Origin: Amycolatopsis bartoniae
Lineage (GTDB): Bacteria; Actinomycetota; Actinomycetes; Mycobacteriales; Pseudonocardiaceae
DNA: 64,000 nucleotides
Assembly: GCF_014191255.1 (NCBI RefSeq)
Contig: NZ_JACHWH010000008.1
Location: 62,001 to 126,000 of the forward strand
Reading direction: 5' to 3'
Within the stretch, counting starts at the first letter, position 1. Each line of letters opens with the position of its first letter. This document shows positions 24,558 through 33,221 of this stretch, piece by piece. The position numbers and the translations under genes are program-made. Below the pieces are notes generated by a model. It worked only from the letters and a program-made list of their open reading frames with translations, made no database searches and was not told where the DNA came from.

Positions 24558-26198
24558 TCACTCCCCCATCGGCACCCGCAACCCGCGCTCCCGCGCCACC
24601 GCACCGGCCCGCTCGTACCCCGCGTCGACGTGCCGCAACACGCCCATCGCCGGGTCGTTCGTCAGCACTCGCTCGATCTTCCGGCCCGCGAGCGCCGTGC
24701 CGTCGGCGACGCACACCTGCCCGGCGTGGATCGACCGCCCCATCCCGACCCCGCCGCCGTGGTGGATCGACACCCAGCTCGCCCCGGAAGCCGTGTTCAC
24801 GAGCGCGTTCAGCAGCGGCCAGTCGGCGATCGCGTCGGACCCGTCGGCCATCGCCTCCGTCTCGCGGTACGGCGACGCCACGCTGCCCGCGTCGAGGTGG
24901 TCCCGCCCGATGACCACCGGCGCCGACAGCTCCCCGCTCGCCACCATCTCGTTGAACCGCAACCCCGCGAGGTGCCGTTCCCCGTAGCCGAGCCAGCAGA
25001 TCCGCGCCGGCAGACCCTGGAACGCCACCCGCTCCCCGGCGAGCCGGATCCACCGCGCGAGCGACTCGTTCTCCGGGAACAGCTCCAGGATCGCGCGATC
25101 GGTCGCAGCGATGTCGGCCGGATCACCGGACAGCGCCGCCCACCGGAACGGCCCCTTGCCCTCGCAGAACAACGGCCGGATGTACGCGGGCACGAACCCC
25201 GGGAAGTCGAACGCCCGCTCGCAGCCGCCCAGTTTCGCCTCGCCCCGCAACGAGTTGCCGTAGTCGAACACCTCCGCGCCCGCGTCGAGGAAGCCCAGCA
25301 TCGCGTCCACGTGCTCGGCCATCGACTCGCGCGAACGGTCGGTGAACTCGTCGGGTTTGCGCGCCGCGTAGTCGTGCCAGTCCGCGATGTCCACGCCGAC
25401 CGGCAGGTACGCGAGCGGGTCGTGTGCCGACGTCTGGTCCGTCACGATGTCGACCTCGACGCCTCTGCGCAACAGCTCGGGCAGGACCTCGGCGGCGTTG
25501 CCGATGACGCCGACAGAAAGGGCTTTCCCTTCCTTCTTCGCCTCCGCCACCCGGCGCACCGCATCGTCCACATCGGACGCCAGCTCGTCCAGGTACCGCG
25601 TCTCCAGCCGCCGCTTCGCGCGATCCGGGTCGCACTCCACGACCAGCGCGACCCCGTCGTTCATCGTCACCGCCAGCGGCTGCGCGCCGCCCATCCCGCC
25701 GAGCCCGGCTGTCACGGTGAGCGTCCCCCGCAGCGATCCGCCGAACCGCTTCGCCGCCACTGCCGCGAAAGTTTCGTACGTGCCCTGCAGAATGCCCTGT
25801 GTGCCGATGTAGATCCACGAACCCGCGGTCATCTGCCCGTACATCGTCAGGCCGAGCCGCTCCAGCCGCCGGAACTCCGGCCACGTGGCCCAGTCGCCGA
25901 CGAGGTTCGAGTTCGCGAGCAGCACCCGCGGCGCCCACTCGTGCGTCCGCAGCACCCCGACCGGCTTGCCGGACTGGACGAGCAGCGTCTCGTCTTCGTC
26001 CAAAGTGGTCAAACACCGGGTGATCGCCTCGAAGCTCGCCTGGTTCCGCGCGGCCTTGCCGGTGCCGCCGTACACGACGAGGTCCTCGGGCCGCTCGGCC
26101 ACGTCGGGGTCGAGGTTGTTGTGGAACATCCGCAGCGCGGCCTCGGTCTGCCAGTTCTTCGCGGTCAGCGTGGACCCGCGGGCAGCTCGCACGATCAT
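24558..26198 (-). CDS. hutU: Urocanate hydratase
   Basis: 546-residue urocanase with tightly bound NAD. Conserved blocks: [14 protein letters not shown] near residue 40, [15 protein letters not shown]-like segment ([18 protein letters not shown]), [10 protein letters not shown] (NAD-binding), [11 protein letters not shown], and the catalytic-region [14 protein letters not shown] with the essential Cys. It converts urocanate to imidazolonepropionate. The ATG has GGAGGAAG upstream and overlaps the hutH stop by 4 nt. An 82-bp gap separates it from the M20 gene downstream. Confidence 0.96.
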   Translation of the reverse strand: MIVRAARGSTLTAKNWQTEAALRMFHNNLDPDVAERPEDLVVYGGTGKAARNQASFEAITRCLTTLDEDETLLVQSGKPVGVLRTHEWAPRVLLANSNLVGDWATWPEFRRLERLGLTMYGQMTAGSWIYIGTQGILQGTYETFAAVAAKRFGGSLRGTLTVTAGLGGMGGAQPLAVTMNDGVALVVECDPDRAKRRLETRYLDELASDVDDAVRRVAEAKKEGKALSVGVIGNAAEVLPELLRRGVEVDIVTDQTSAHDPLAYLPVGVDIADWHDYAARKPDEFTDRSRESMAEHVDAMLGFLDAGAEVFDYGNSLRGEAKLGGCERAFDFPGFVPAYIRPLFCEGKGPFRWAALSGDPADIAATDRAILELFPENESLARWIRLAGERVAFQGLPARICWLGYGERHLAGLRFNEMVASGELSAPVVIGRDHLDAGSVASPYRETEAMADGSDAIADWPLLNALVNTASGASWVSIHHGGGVGMGRSIHAGQVCVADGTALAGRKIERVLTNDPAMGVLRHVDAGYERAGAVARERGLRVPMGE

Positions 26199-27721
26199 GC
26201 TTCCTCCAGTGCCTCGAGAACGACCCCTGTCCTGACGAGCTCTTCGACCGCGGCGATTTCCGGCGCCAGATGGCGGTCCGGCCCCGGCCCGCCGACCCTT
26301 TCCCGCACGAGGTCGCGCACCGCGGCGGTCACCGGCGCGGGCCGCAGCGGCGCGCGGAGATCCAGTGCCCGTGCCGCGGTCAGCAGCTCGACGGCCAGCA
26401 CCGTGGTCAGCCCGTCGACGGCGCGGCGCAGCTTCCGCGCGGCCGACCACCCCATCGACACGTGGTCCTCCTGCATGGCGCTGCTGGGAATCGAGTCCAC
26501 CGACGACGGCACCGCGAGCCGTTTCAGCTCGCTGACCACGGCGGCCTGCGTGTACTGGGCGATCATGTAGCCGGAGTCGACGCCCGGATCGTGCGCGAGG
26601 AACGCGGGCAGCCCCTGCGAGCGCGTGATGTCGAGCATCCGGTCGGTGCGACGCTCGGCGATGCTCGCGACGTCGGCGACCGGGATCGCAAGGAAGTCGA
26701 GCACGTACGCGAGCGGGGCGCCGTGGAAGTTGCCGTTCGACTCGACCCGGCCATCGGCGAGCACCACCGGGTTGTCGATCGCGGCCGCGAGCTCCCGGTC
26801 CGCGACCAGCTCGGCGTGGCTCACGGTGTCGCGCGCCGCGCCGTGCACCTGCGGGGCGCAGCGCAGGGAGTAGGCGTCCTGCACCCGCGTGCAGTCCGGC
26901 CCGCGGTGGCTCGCCACGATGCCAGAACCCTGGAGCGCGGCGAACATCCGGCGCGCGGACAGTGCCTGCCCGGGGTGCGGCCGCAGGGCCTGGAGGTCCG
27001 GCGCGAACGCGCGGTCGGTGCCCAGCAGGGCTTCCACGCTCATCGCACCGGTGAGGTCGGCGGTGTCGAGCAGCCGGTGCAGGTCGGCGATCGCGAGCAC
27101 CAGCATGCCGAGCATGCCGTCGGTGCCGTTGGTGAGGGCGAGACCCTCCTTTTCGGCCAGTGTCACCGGTGCGAGTCCGTTGACCCGCAATGCTTCCGCA
27201 GCAGGCAGACGATGACCGTCGCGATCGGACACTTCGCCCTCGCCCATCAGCGCGAGCGCGACGGCGGCCAGTGGTGCGAGGTCTCCGGAGCAACCGAGTG
27301 AGCCGTACTCGTGCACCACCGGGACCAGTCCCGCGTCGAGCAGCCCCGCCAGCGCGGCCGCGGTCTCGGGCCGCACGCCCGTGTAGCCGGTCGCGAGCGT
27401 CCGCAGCCGCAACAGCATCATGGCCCGCACCACCTCGGGTTCCACGGCGGGCCCGGCGCCCGCGGCGTGCGAGCGGATCAACGAGCGTTGCAGCGCGGTG
27501 CGGCGATCCGGCGGAATGTGCCGGATGGCGAGCGCGCCGAACCCCGTCGACACGCCGTACACCGGGTCCGCCGCCTCCGCGAGCGAGTCGATGTGCTGCC
27601 GGGTCGCGGCGAGGTTCTTCAGCACGGTCTCGCCCAGTTCGACCCGCGCACCCCCGCGCGCGACCGCCACCACCTGTTCCCGGCTCAACGTGCCCGAGTC
27701 CACCCGCACCGTGCTTTCCAT
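26195..27721 (-). CDS. hutH: Histidine ammonia-lyase
   Basis: 508-residue first enzyme of histidine degradation (histidine to urocanate plus ammonia). The autocatalytic MIO cofactor motif reads [13 protein letters not shown], i.e. Cys144-Ser145-Gly146 in place of the usual Ala-Ser-Gly. Other family blocks are YGVSTGFG (catalytic Tyr), [25 protein letters not shown] and [12 protein letters not shown]. It is full length. It is first in the hut operon, 53 bp from the palindrome shared with the divergent IclR gene. Confidence 0.96.
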   Translation of the reverse strand: MESTVRVDSGTLSREQVVAVARGGARVELGETVLKNLAATRQHIDSLAEAADPVYGVSTGFGALAIRHIPPDRRTALQRSLIRSHAAGAGPAVEPEVVRAMMLLRLRTLATGYTGVRPETAAALAGLLDAGLVPVVHEYGSLGCSGDLAPLAAVALALMGEGEVSDRDGHRLPAAEALRVNGLAPVTLAEKEGLALTNGTDGMLGMLVLAIADLHRLLDTADLTGAMSVEALLGTDRAFAPDLQALRPHPGQALSARRMFAALQGSGIVASHRGPDCTRVQDAYSLRCAPQVHGAARDTVSHAELVADRELAAAIDNPVVLADGRVESNGNFHGAPLAYVLDFLAIPVADVASIAERRTDRMLDITRSQGLPAFLAHDPGVDSGYMIAQYTQAAVVSELKRLAVPSSVDSIPSSAMQEDHVSMGWSAARKLRRAVDGLTTVLAVELLTAARALDLRAPLRPAPVTAAVRDLVRERVGGPGPDRHLAPEIAAVEELVRTGVVLEALEEA

Positions 27722-27774
27722 CCGCCCATTGCACCCGCCGCGGCGGTGGGAAGCACCTCGCGACGGACCGGTTG

Positions 27775-27792
27775 TGTCTGGTATGCCAGACA
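27775..27792. promoter_or_regulatory. Palindromic operator between hutH and iclR-type regulator
   Basis: TGTCTGGTATGCCAGACA has perfect 7-bp arms (TGTCTGG/CCAGACA) around a 4-bp centre. It ends one base before the regulator ATG and lies 53 bp upstream of hutH, ideal for autoregulation plus control of the hut operon. Confidence 0.7.
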
Positions 27793-27793
27793 G

Positions 27794-28636
27794 ATGGGCG
27801 TGAGCAGCGATGTGCCCGCGCTGCGGCGTGGGCTGGCGGTGCTGGGTGCGCTGGCGCGGCGGCCGGGCCCGGCGTCCGCCGCGACGATCGCGCGCGAGCT
27901 GGGCCTGCCGCGGTCGACGACGTACCACCTGCTCAGTGAGCTGGAGGCCGCCGGGTTCGTCGTGCACCTGCCCGCGGAGCGCCGCTACGGCCTCGGCATC
28001 GCGGCGTTCGAGCTGGGTTCGGCGTACCTGCGGCACGACCCGCTGGAGCGGCTCGCGGGCCCGCTGCTGCGCAGGCTCGTCGACCGCCTCGGGCATCCGG
28101 CGCAGCTCGGCGTGCTGCACGGGCACGAGCTGCTGTACCTGCTGAAGGAGCGTCCGGCGCAGCCGGAGACGCTGGTGACCGACGTGGGGGTGCGGCTGCC
28201 CGCGCACCTGCCGGCGTCCGGGCGGGCGATGCTGGCGTACCTGCCGCCCGCGCACGTGCGGGCGCTGTTCCCGGGCGCGTTCGTCGACCGGACCGGGCGC
28301 GGCCCGCGGACTCTGGCCGAGCTGCGCAAGCTGCTCGCGGCGGAGCGGCGGCGGGGCTGGGCGGTGGAGGACGGGTTCGTGACCGCCGGGTTCGCGTCGG
28401 TGGCGCACCCGGTGTTCGACCACGGCGGCCGCCCGATGGCGGCGATCAGCGTGACACTACGGCACCACTGCCCCGACGAGGGCGTGGTGTGCGGGGAGGA
28501 CTGGCCGGAGATCGCCACCCAGGTGGGTCTCGCGGCCGACGAGCTGACGACCCGGATCGGCGGTCGCCGGGTTCGGGTGGCGGAGCCGGTTGACGGCCCA
28601 CGGCAAGCGGCTCCGCCGCTCAGTAACCCGATCTAG
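27794..28636 (+). CDS. IclR-family regulator of the hut cluster
   Basis: 280-residue regulator. The N-terminal winged helix [29 protein letters not shown] is at about residues 27-55, and the C-terminal effector domain contains [18 protein letters not shown] and [30 protein letters not shown], typical of IclR proteins. It is divergent from hutH, with the perfect dyad just before its start. The effector is probably urocanate or histidine. The last 16 residues (from [10 protein letters not shown]) are encoded by the repeat element found at 28588-28622, so the C-terminal tail may be an accident of element insertion. Confidence 0.9.
   Translation: MGVSSDVPALRRGLAVLGALARRPGPASAATIARELGLPRSTTYHLLSELEAAGFVVHLPAERRYGLGIAAFELGSAYLRHDPLERLAGPLLRRLVDRLGHPAQLGVLHGHELLYLLKERPAQPETLVTDVGVRLPAHLPASGRAMLAYLPPAHVRALFPGAFVDRTGRGPRTLAELRKLLAAERRRGWAVEDGFVTAGFASVAHPVFDHGGRPMAAISVTLRHHCPDEGVVCGEDWPEIATQVGLAADELTTRIGGRRVRVAEPVDGPRQAAPPLSNPI
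28588..28622. repeat. Palindromic element, copy 2
   Basis: A 35-bp block beginning CCGGTTGACGGCCCACGGC and ending in the hairpin AGCGGC-TCC-GCCGCT. It is the inverted counterpart of 19296-19330 with a single mismatch by eye. It overlaps the last codons of the IclR gene. Confidence 0.65.
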
Positions 28637-28842
28637 ACGAGGTTCTTGCCCTGCTCCGGCTGGAGGCCGAGCATCTCGAGCAGTTCCGCGCACTCGATCG
28701 CGTCGGTCGAGTGCCCCGCCACCGTGCGGGCCGCCTTGCTCTCCTGGACGTCACGGTGGACCTTCTCCTCGGCGCGGACCCCTGCCAGCCAGCCCCGTTC
28801 CATGGTGTCCTGGGAGCTTCTTGCATGGCTTACCCGGGCCAT
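28633..28842 (-). CDS. Small hypothetical protein (69 aa)
   Basis: 69 residues, charged and helical, with no recognised domain (ends [22 protein letters not shown]). The ATG at 28842 has AGAAGG about 7 nt upstream. It converges on the IclR gene, and both stop codons sit in the same palindromic CTAG at 28633-28636. It is divergent from the TetR gene at 29038, so it may be that regulator's target. The support is start context and amino-acid composition. Confidence 0.55.
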   Translation of the reverse strand: MARVSHARSSQDTMERGWLAGVRAEEKVHRDVQESKAARTVAGHSTDAIECAELLEMLGLQPEQGKNLV

Positions 28843-29004
28843 CTGGCACCTTCTTCCGACTTCGCGACGCGGTGGCGAATTCACCACACGCACACACAGC
28901 ATCGCAGGACTTCGCGGAGGCGTCCAGCTGCACTTCGCTCTGTCACAAGAAGGCAACACGGCGGAAAAAACGCGAGCCACGCGCATTGTGGACACGGATC
29001 GCGA

Positions 29005-29016
29005 ATCCGATCGGAT
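29005..29016. promoter_or_regulatory. Candidate TetR operator
   Basis: ATCCGATCGGAT is a perfect 12-bp palindrome 22 bp upstream of the TetR gene, in the gap shared with the 69-residue protein. The assignment is by position. Confidence 0.4.
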
Positions 29017-29037
29017 AGCGGTTCCGCATAACGTAGG

Positions 29038-29616
29038 ATGCCCGCCGTGACATCACGGGGAGAAATGCCACGCCGCGCCGATGCGGCACGCAACCGCGAA
29101 CACGTGCTCGGAACAGCGAGGGCACAACTCGCGGCGGGGGACGACTCGCTGCAGCTCAACACCATCGCGCGACTGGCCGGAGTCGGGGTCGGCACGGTGT
29201 ACCGCCATTTTCCGACCCGTCAGTCACTGCTGGAGGCATTGGCCGCGGAACCGCTGGAAGACCTGGTCGAACGCGCGCACGCCGCAGCCTCGCACGGTGA
29301 TTTCCTGACCGCGCTGCACGACCTCTTACGCTATGCGCTCACTCGAATACTGAGGGAACCGTCGCTGGGCCCGGTGCTCGAAAGTTCAACGAACGACGAT
29401 CCGGCAGTGGAAAACCTGCGGAACGATTTCGACAAATCGCTGGCCACCCTGCTACGCGGCGCCAAACGCGAAAACCTGGTCCGCAAGGACGTCCGCCCTG
29501 CCGACGTCCGCCTCCTCCTGTGCGGCGTCGCCCACGCCCTGCACACAGCCCCACACACCCCAAAACAAACCCGCACCTACCTGCAAATCCTACAATCAGG
29601 CCTAACCCCAGCCTGA
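29038..29616 (+). CDS. TetR-family transcriptional regulator
   Basis: 192-residue regulator. The HTH LNTIARLAGVGVGTVYRHFPTRQSLLEALAAE spans about residues 37-68, followed by an all-helical ligand domain ending ILQSGLTPA. The ATG at 29038 is used; a GTG at 29047 with AGGA 8 nt upstream, or ATG 29065 after GGGGAG, are also possible. It probably controls itself and the divergent 69-residue gene. The ligand is unknown. Base composition is somewhat lower in GC than its neighbours. Confidence 0.88.
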   Translation: MPAVTSRGEMPRRADAARNREHVLGTARAQLAAGDDSLQLNTIARLAGVGVGTVYRHFPTRQSLLEALAAEPLEDLVERAHAAASHGDFLTALHDLLRYALTRILREPSLGPVLESSTNDDPAVENLRNDFDKSLATLLRGAKRENLVRKDVRPADVRLLLCGVAHALHTAPHTPKQTRTYLQILQSGLTPA

Positions 29617-29675
29617 ACAAACCAACCACCACACAACCGGTACCCCACCACCGAACGCAACCACGGCAGGGGGGT

Positions 29676-29719
29676 CCGGGGGGTTCCCCCCGGCCGGGGT
29701 GTGGGGGCTGGGCCCCCAC
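29676..29719 (-). terminator. Tandem GC hairpins after tmRNA
   Basis: Two consecutive perfect hairpins: CCGGGGGG-TT-CCCCCCGG (29676-29693) and GTGGGGGC-TGG-GCCCCCAC (29701-29719). They lie 58-100 nt past the tmRNA 3' end and also downstream of the convergent TetR gene. There is no U-tract. Confidence 0.6.
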
Positions 29720-29776
29720 AGGACGCCCGAGAACAAGAACGGCGAGCGCTCTGCGCGAGCACTCGCCGCCCACTTG

Positions 29777-30147
29777 TGGAGGTGCCGGGAATTGAACCCG
29801 GGTCCTCTGGCGCCTCACCAAGGCTTCTCCGTGCGCAGTCCGCTATGCCTCTACTCGGCCCCATCGGTCACGCGAACAAGCCGATGTGACGGGCCCAGCC
29901 GCTGTTTGCTTCCCTTCCGGATCCCGCGGCCGGATCCGGAAGGTGAGCCTCCTAGCTGATGCCGGCGAACCGGGACGGAGGCACTCCCGGGCCGACAGAC
30001 ACGCACTCGCTCAGGCGGCGAGGGCGTAGTCGCGCTGACTATTAGTCTTGGCGCTTATTTGGTTACGGCGACGCTTAACGGTGGTCTCTCGCCTGCACCG
30101 GCACGCTTCCCTTGAATCAACGTCCAGAGTCGAAACCGTTCACCCCC
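29777..30147 (-). ncRNA. ssrA: tmRNA (ssrA)
   Basis: 371-nt transfer-messenger RNA on the minus strand. The tRNA-like ends pair as GGGGGTG (30147-30141) with CACCTCC before an encoded CCA (29777-29779), and the T-arm GTTCAATTCCCGGC is intact. The mRNA-like part (30011-30052) encodes the tag AKTNSQRDYALAA followed by TGA, ending in the YALAA degron recognised by ClpXP. With SmpB (gene at 35367) it rescues stalled ribosomes. smpB is 5 kb away rather than adjacent. Confidence 0.95.
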
Positions 30148-30301
30148 TTGTCGGTGTTCCACCCAGTCTAACGCCTCCGGCAACTCGGATTGTTCCCCTG
30201 GGGTAGGGCGGCCCCCACCTCGGGAACGGCCGGGTTCCCCATGGTCGGGACCACCTGCGGCGGCACATGCTGGTACCCGTCGGAACGCGGGAAGGAACAC
30301 C

Positions 30302-30973
30302 ATGACGGTCCACGACGGGCGCCGGCCCCATCCCTCGGTCGGGGGAGCCCTGCTCTACCTGCTGCTGAACCTGCCACTGGGCATCGCGGGCTTCACCGCC
30401 GTGGTCACGCTCGCCGCGGTCGGGCTGGGCACCGTCGTCGTGTGGGCGGGCCTGCCGGTGCTGGCCCTGCTGGTCCTGGGCGCCCGCGCCGCGGGGAGGT
30501 TCGAGCGCGCCCGGGTGCACGCGCTGCTCGGCGCCTACGTCGTCACCCCGTACCGCCCACTGCCGTCGGCGAACTGGCGGCTGCGGTGGCGGGCCCGCGT
30601 GCTGGACGGCGCGACCTGGCGGGACATGGGTTACTTCGTGCTGTTGCTGCCGATCGGGCTGGCCGAGTTCGTCATCGTCGTCACGTCCTGGTCCGTCGGG
30701 CTCGGCCTGGCCGGCCTGCCGGTGTACTACCGCTGGCTGCCCGGCCACGTGTTCGTCGTGGTCGACGACCACCCGTGGGTCGTGGTCGACTCCGTGGTGA
30801 AGGCCCTGCCGTGGGCCGCGGCCGGGCTCGTGGTGCTCGCGCTGGCGGTCGTGCTCACCAGGGCGCTGGGCGCGGGGCACGCGCGCTTCGCCCGGCTGGT
30901 GCTCGGCCCGGGGCCGAGGGCGCGGCGGCTGGCCGAGGAAAGCGACGAACAGCCCGTCGGCGCGGTGGCATGA
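30302..30973 (+). CDS. Membrane sensor-domain protein paired with histidine kinase
   Basis: 223-residue protein with about four membrane segments (around residues 17-66 and 111-190). It is homologous to the N-terminal sensor module of the histidine kinase encoded next: both have the segment TWRDxGY...LP...EF.I followed by a hydrophobic stretch. It lacks a kinase domain. It is coupled to the kinase by an ATGA overlap and may modulate signal input. AAGGA precedes the ATG. Confidence 0.78.
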   Translation: MTVHDGRRPHPSVGGALLYLLLNLPLGIAGFTAVVTLAAVGLGTVVVWAGLPVLALLVLGARAAGRFERARVHALLGAYVVTPYRPLPSANWRLRWRARVLDGATWRDMGYFVLLLPIGLAEFVIVVTSWSVGLGLAGLPVYYRWLPGHVFVVVDDHPWVVVDSVVKALPWAAAGLVVLALAVVLTRALGAGHARFARLVLGPGPRARRLAEESDEQPVGAVA

Positions 30974-32106
30974 TGACCGGTATGGATCGGGTGCCGCTGG
31001 AGCAGCCGCGACCCCGGGCCGTCCGCACCATCGTCTACCAGGTCACGGCGGCCGCGCTGCACCTCGCGGAGTTCGTGCTGATCGTCACGGCGCTGCTGGT
31101 CGGGCTCGGCACGGTGGTCATCTGGGTGGGTATCCCCATCCTCATGGCCACCACCAGCCTCGTGCGGGGAGCGGGGAACCTGGAGCGCCGGTACGTGCGC
31201 CGGATGCTCGACACTCCGCTGCCCCCGGCCGAGCGCGCGCCCGTCGACGGCGGGGTCCTGCGCCGCTGGCGGTACCGGCTGGTCGACCCGACCACCTGGC
31301 GCGACCTCGGCTACCTGCTGGTCTCGCTCCCGCTGAGCGTCGTCGAGTTCGCGATCGGCCTGGCGTCGGTGATCCTGCTGCCGATGGCGATCTGGGTCGC
31401 GCCGTGGGTCGGCTGGGCGCGGGGTTCGCTCGCGCTCGCCCTGCTGGGGCCGAACCGCGCGAAGCGGCTCGAAGTGAAGGCGCAGCACCTGCAGGCGTCG
31501 CGGGCGCGCGGCGTCGACGCGGCCGAAGCGGAGCGGCGGCGCATCGAGCGCGACCTGCACGACGGCGCGCAGCAGCGGCTGGTGTCCGTCGCGATGAGCC
31601 TGGGCCGGGCACGCACGAAGTTCGACCGGGACCCGGACGCGGTGCGGGAGCTGATCGCCGAGGCCCACACCGACGCCAAGCTCGCCGTGTCCGAGCTGCG
31701 CGACCTGGCCCGCGGGATCTACCCGGCGGTGCTGGGCGACCGCGGTCTCGACGCGGCGTTGTCCGCGCAGGCGGCGAAATCCCCGGTCAAGGTGGACGTG
31801 CGGGTCGACGTCGACCCGCGCCCGCCCGCCGCGGTCGAGTCCACCGCGTATTTCATCGTCGGCGAGACGCTGACGAACGTCGCGAAGCACTCCGGCGCCA
31901 CCGAGGCCGCGGTCAAGGTGTGGCGGGCGGACGAGAAGGTGATCGTCGAGATCACCGACAACGGGCACGGCGGCGCGGAGCTGCGGCCGGGCGGCGGACT
32001 GGCCGGGCTCGCCGACCGAGCCGCGACGATCGACGGCGTGCTCACCGTGGTGAGCCCCGCCGGCGGCCCGACCGTGGTCAGGGCCGACCTGCCCTGTGCG
32101 TGGTGA
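30970..32106 (+). CDS. Sensor histidine kinase, NarL/DesK type
   Basis: 378-residue membrane kinase. The N-terminal sensor module has two pairs of membrane segments (residues about 20-65 and 110-150). It is followed by a HisKA_3 dimerisation box ERRRIERDLHDGAQQRLV with the phospho-accepting His at about 197, and a HATPase_c domain with FIVGETLTNVAKHSGA (N box), VEITDNGHGGA (G1) and GGGLAGLADRA (G2). The start is ATG 30970, overlapping the previous stop. The cognate response regulator follows 53 nt downstream. The stimulus is unknown, possibly envelope stress. Confidence 0.92.
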   Translation: MMTGMDRVPLEQPRPRAVRTIVYQVTAAALHLAEFVLIVTALLVGLGTVVIWVGIPILMATTSLVRGAGNLERRYVRRMLDTPLPPAERAPVDGGVLRRWRYRLVDPTTWRDLGYLLVSLPLSVVEFAIGLASVILLPMAIWVAPWVGWARGSLALALLGPNRAKRLEVKAQHLQASRARGVDAAEAERRRIERDLHDGAQQRLVSVAMSLGRARTKFDRDPDAVRELIAEAHTDAKLAVSELRDLARGIYPAVLGDRGLDAALSAQAAKSPVKVDVRVDVDPRPPAAVESTAYFIVGETLTNVAKHSGATEAAVKVWRADEKVIVEITDNGHGGAELRPGGGLAGLADRAATIDGVLTVVSPAGGPTVVRADLPCAW

Positions 32107-32159
32107 ACCCCTTGTGAGTGAATAGCCCCCGGAAGGTTTCCGGACTGCTGGGGGTTCGC

Positions 32160-32804
32160 ATGCGGGTGGTGCTCGCCGAGGACGCCGTCCTCCTGCGCGC
32201 GGGGGTGCAGCGCCTGCTCGCCGACGAGGACATCGAGACGGCCGCGGCCGTGGACAACGGCGACGACCTGGTGAAGGCGGTCACCGAGCACAAGCCCGAC
32301 CTGGCGATCGTGGACGTGCGGATGCCGCCGACGTTCACCGACGAGGGCCTGCGGGCCGCGCTCGCCGCGCGGCAAGCCGTGCCCGGGCTGCCCGTGCTGG
32401 TGCTGTCGCAGTACGTCGAGGAGAGCTACGCCGTCGAGCTGCTCTCCGGTGGCGCCGGCGGGGTCGGCTACCTGCTCAAGGAGCGGGTCGCGGACGTCGC
32501 CGAGTTCCTCGACGCGGTGCGGCGCGTGGCGCGTGGCGGCACCGCGATCGACCCGGAGGTCATCGCCCAGCTGATGGCTCGCGGCCGCCGGAACCCGCTC
32601 GACGCGCTGACCCCGCGCGAGTCGGAGGTGCTGGGCCTGATGGCGCAGGGCCTGTCGAACACCGCGATCGGCGGCAAGCTCGTGGTCTCGCAGGGCGCCG
32701 TCGAGAAGCACATCGGCAACATCTTCGCGAAGCTCGGCCTGGAGGCCAGCGCCGAGGAACACCGGCGCGTTCGCGCGGTGCTCACCTACCTCGGTCGCGT
32801 CTGA
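32160..32804 (+). CDS. NarL/LuxR-type response regulator
   Basis: 214-residue response regulator. The receiver domain has acidic AED at 6-8, phospho-acceptor Asp52 in DLAIVDVRMPP, a conserved SQYVE switch Ser, and Lys in YLLKERV. The C-terminal LuxR HTH is LTPRESEVLGLMAQGLSNTAIGGKLVVSQGAVEKHIGNIFAKL. The start ATG 32160 (MRVVLAED) has a G-rich Shine-Dalgarno; an upstream in-frame GTG at 32118 would add residues before the first beta-strand. It is the partner of the kinase just upstream. Confidence 0.92.
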   Translation: MRVVLAEDAVLLRAGVQRLLADEDIETAAAVDNGDDLVKAVTEHKPDLAIVDVRMPPTFTDEGLRAALAARQAVPGLPVLVLSQYVEESYAVELLSGGAGGVGYLLKERVADVAEFLDAVRRVARGGTAIDPEVIAQLMARGRRNPLDALTPRESEVLGLMAQGLSNTAIGGKLVVSQGAVEKHIGNIFAKLGLEASAEEHRRVRAVLTYLGRV

Positions 32805-32914
32805 AACGGCTACTCCGGGTGTGCCGAACTCACCCGATCCGACGGCGGCGAACCCCCTTCCGCTCCCCTACCATGGGCGGACGTCGCCCGAAAACGACCA
32901 GAGGAAGGGGCACG

Positions 32915-33127
32915 ATGACCGAGGTGAGCGTGCGCTTCTTCGGCGGTCCCCTGGACGGCCGGGTCCAGACGCTCGGTGACGCCGAGCCCGTGTCGGGCAC
33001 CCTGATGCGGCACGTGCACCTGCACGACGGGCCCAAGATCGAGACCCACTACCGCCTCGGCTACACGCCGGAGTCCGGCTGGGAGTACCGGCTGTGCGGC
33101 CTGGCCACCGAGGTCGACGAGACGTAG
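32915..33127 (+). CDS. Small conserved hypothetical protein
   Basis: 70-residue protein beginning MTEVSVRFFGGPLDGRVQTL, with the GGPxDG and Y.L......W.Y..CG pattern common to small actinobacterial beta-rich proteins of unknown function. A strong Shine-Dalgarno (GAGGAAGGGG) precedes ATG 32915. It is probably a monocistronic gene between the response regulator and the acyltransferase. Confidence 0.72.
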   Translation: MTEVSVRFFGGPLDGRVQTLGDAEPVSGTLMRHVHLHDGPKIETHYRLGYTPESGWEYRLCGLATEVDET

Positions 33128-33221
33128 GGGCGGCCCTACCCCCGCCGCTGGCCCGCGCCCGACCCGAAGACGGCGGCTGACCTGGCTGTTCCCGTGCGTC
33201 CGCGCGAGCAGGCTCCAGTGC

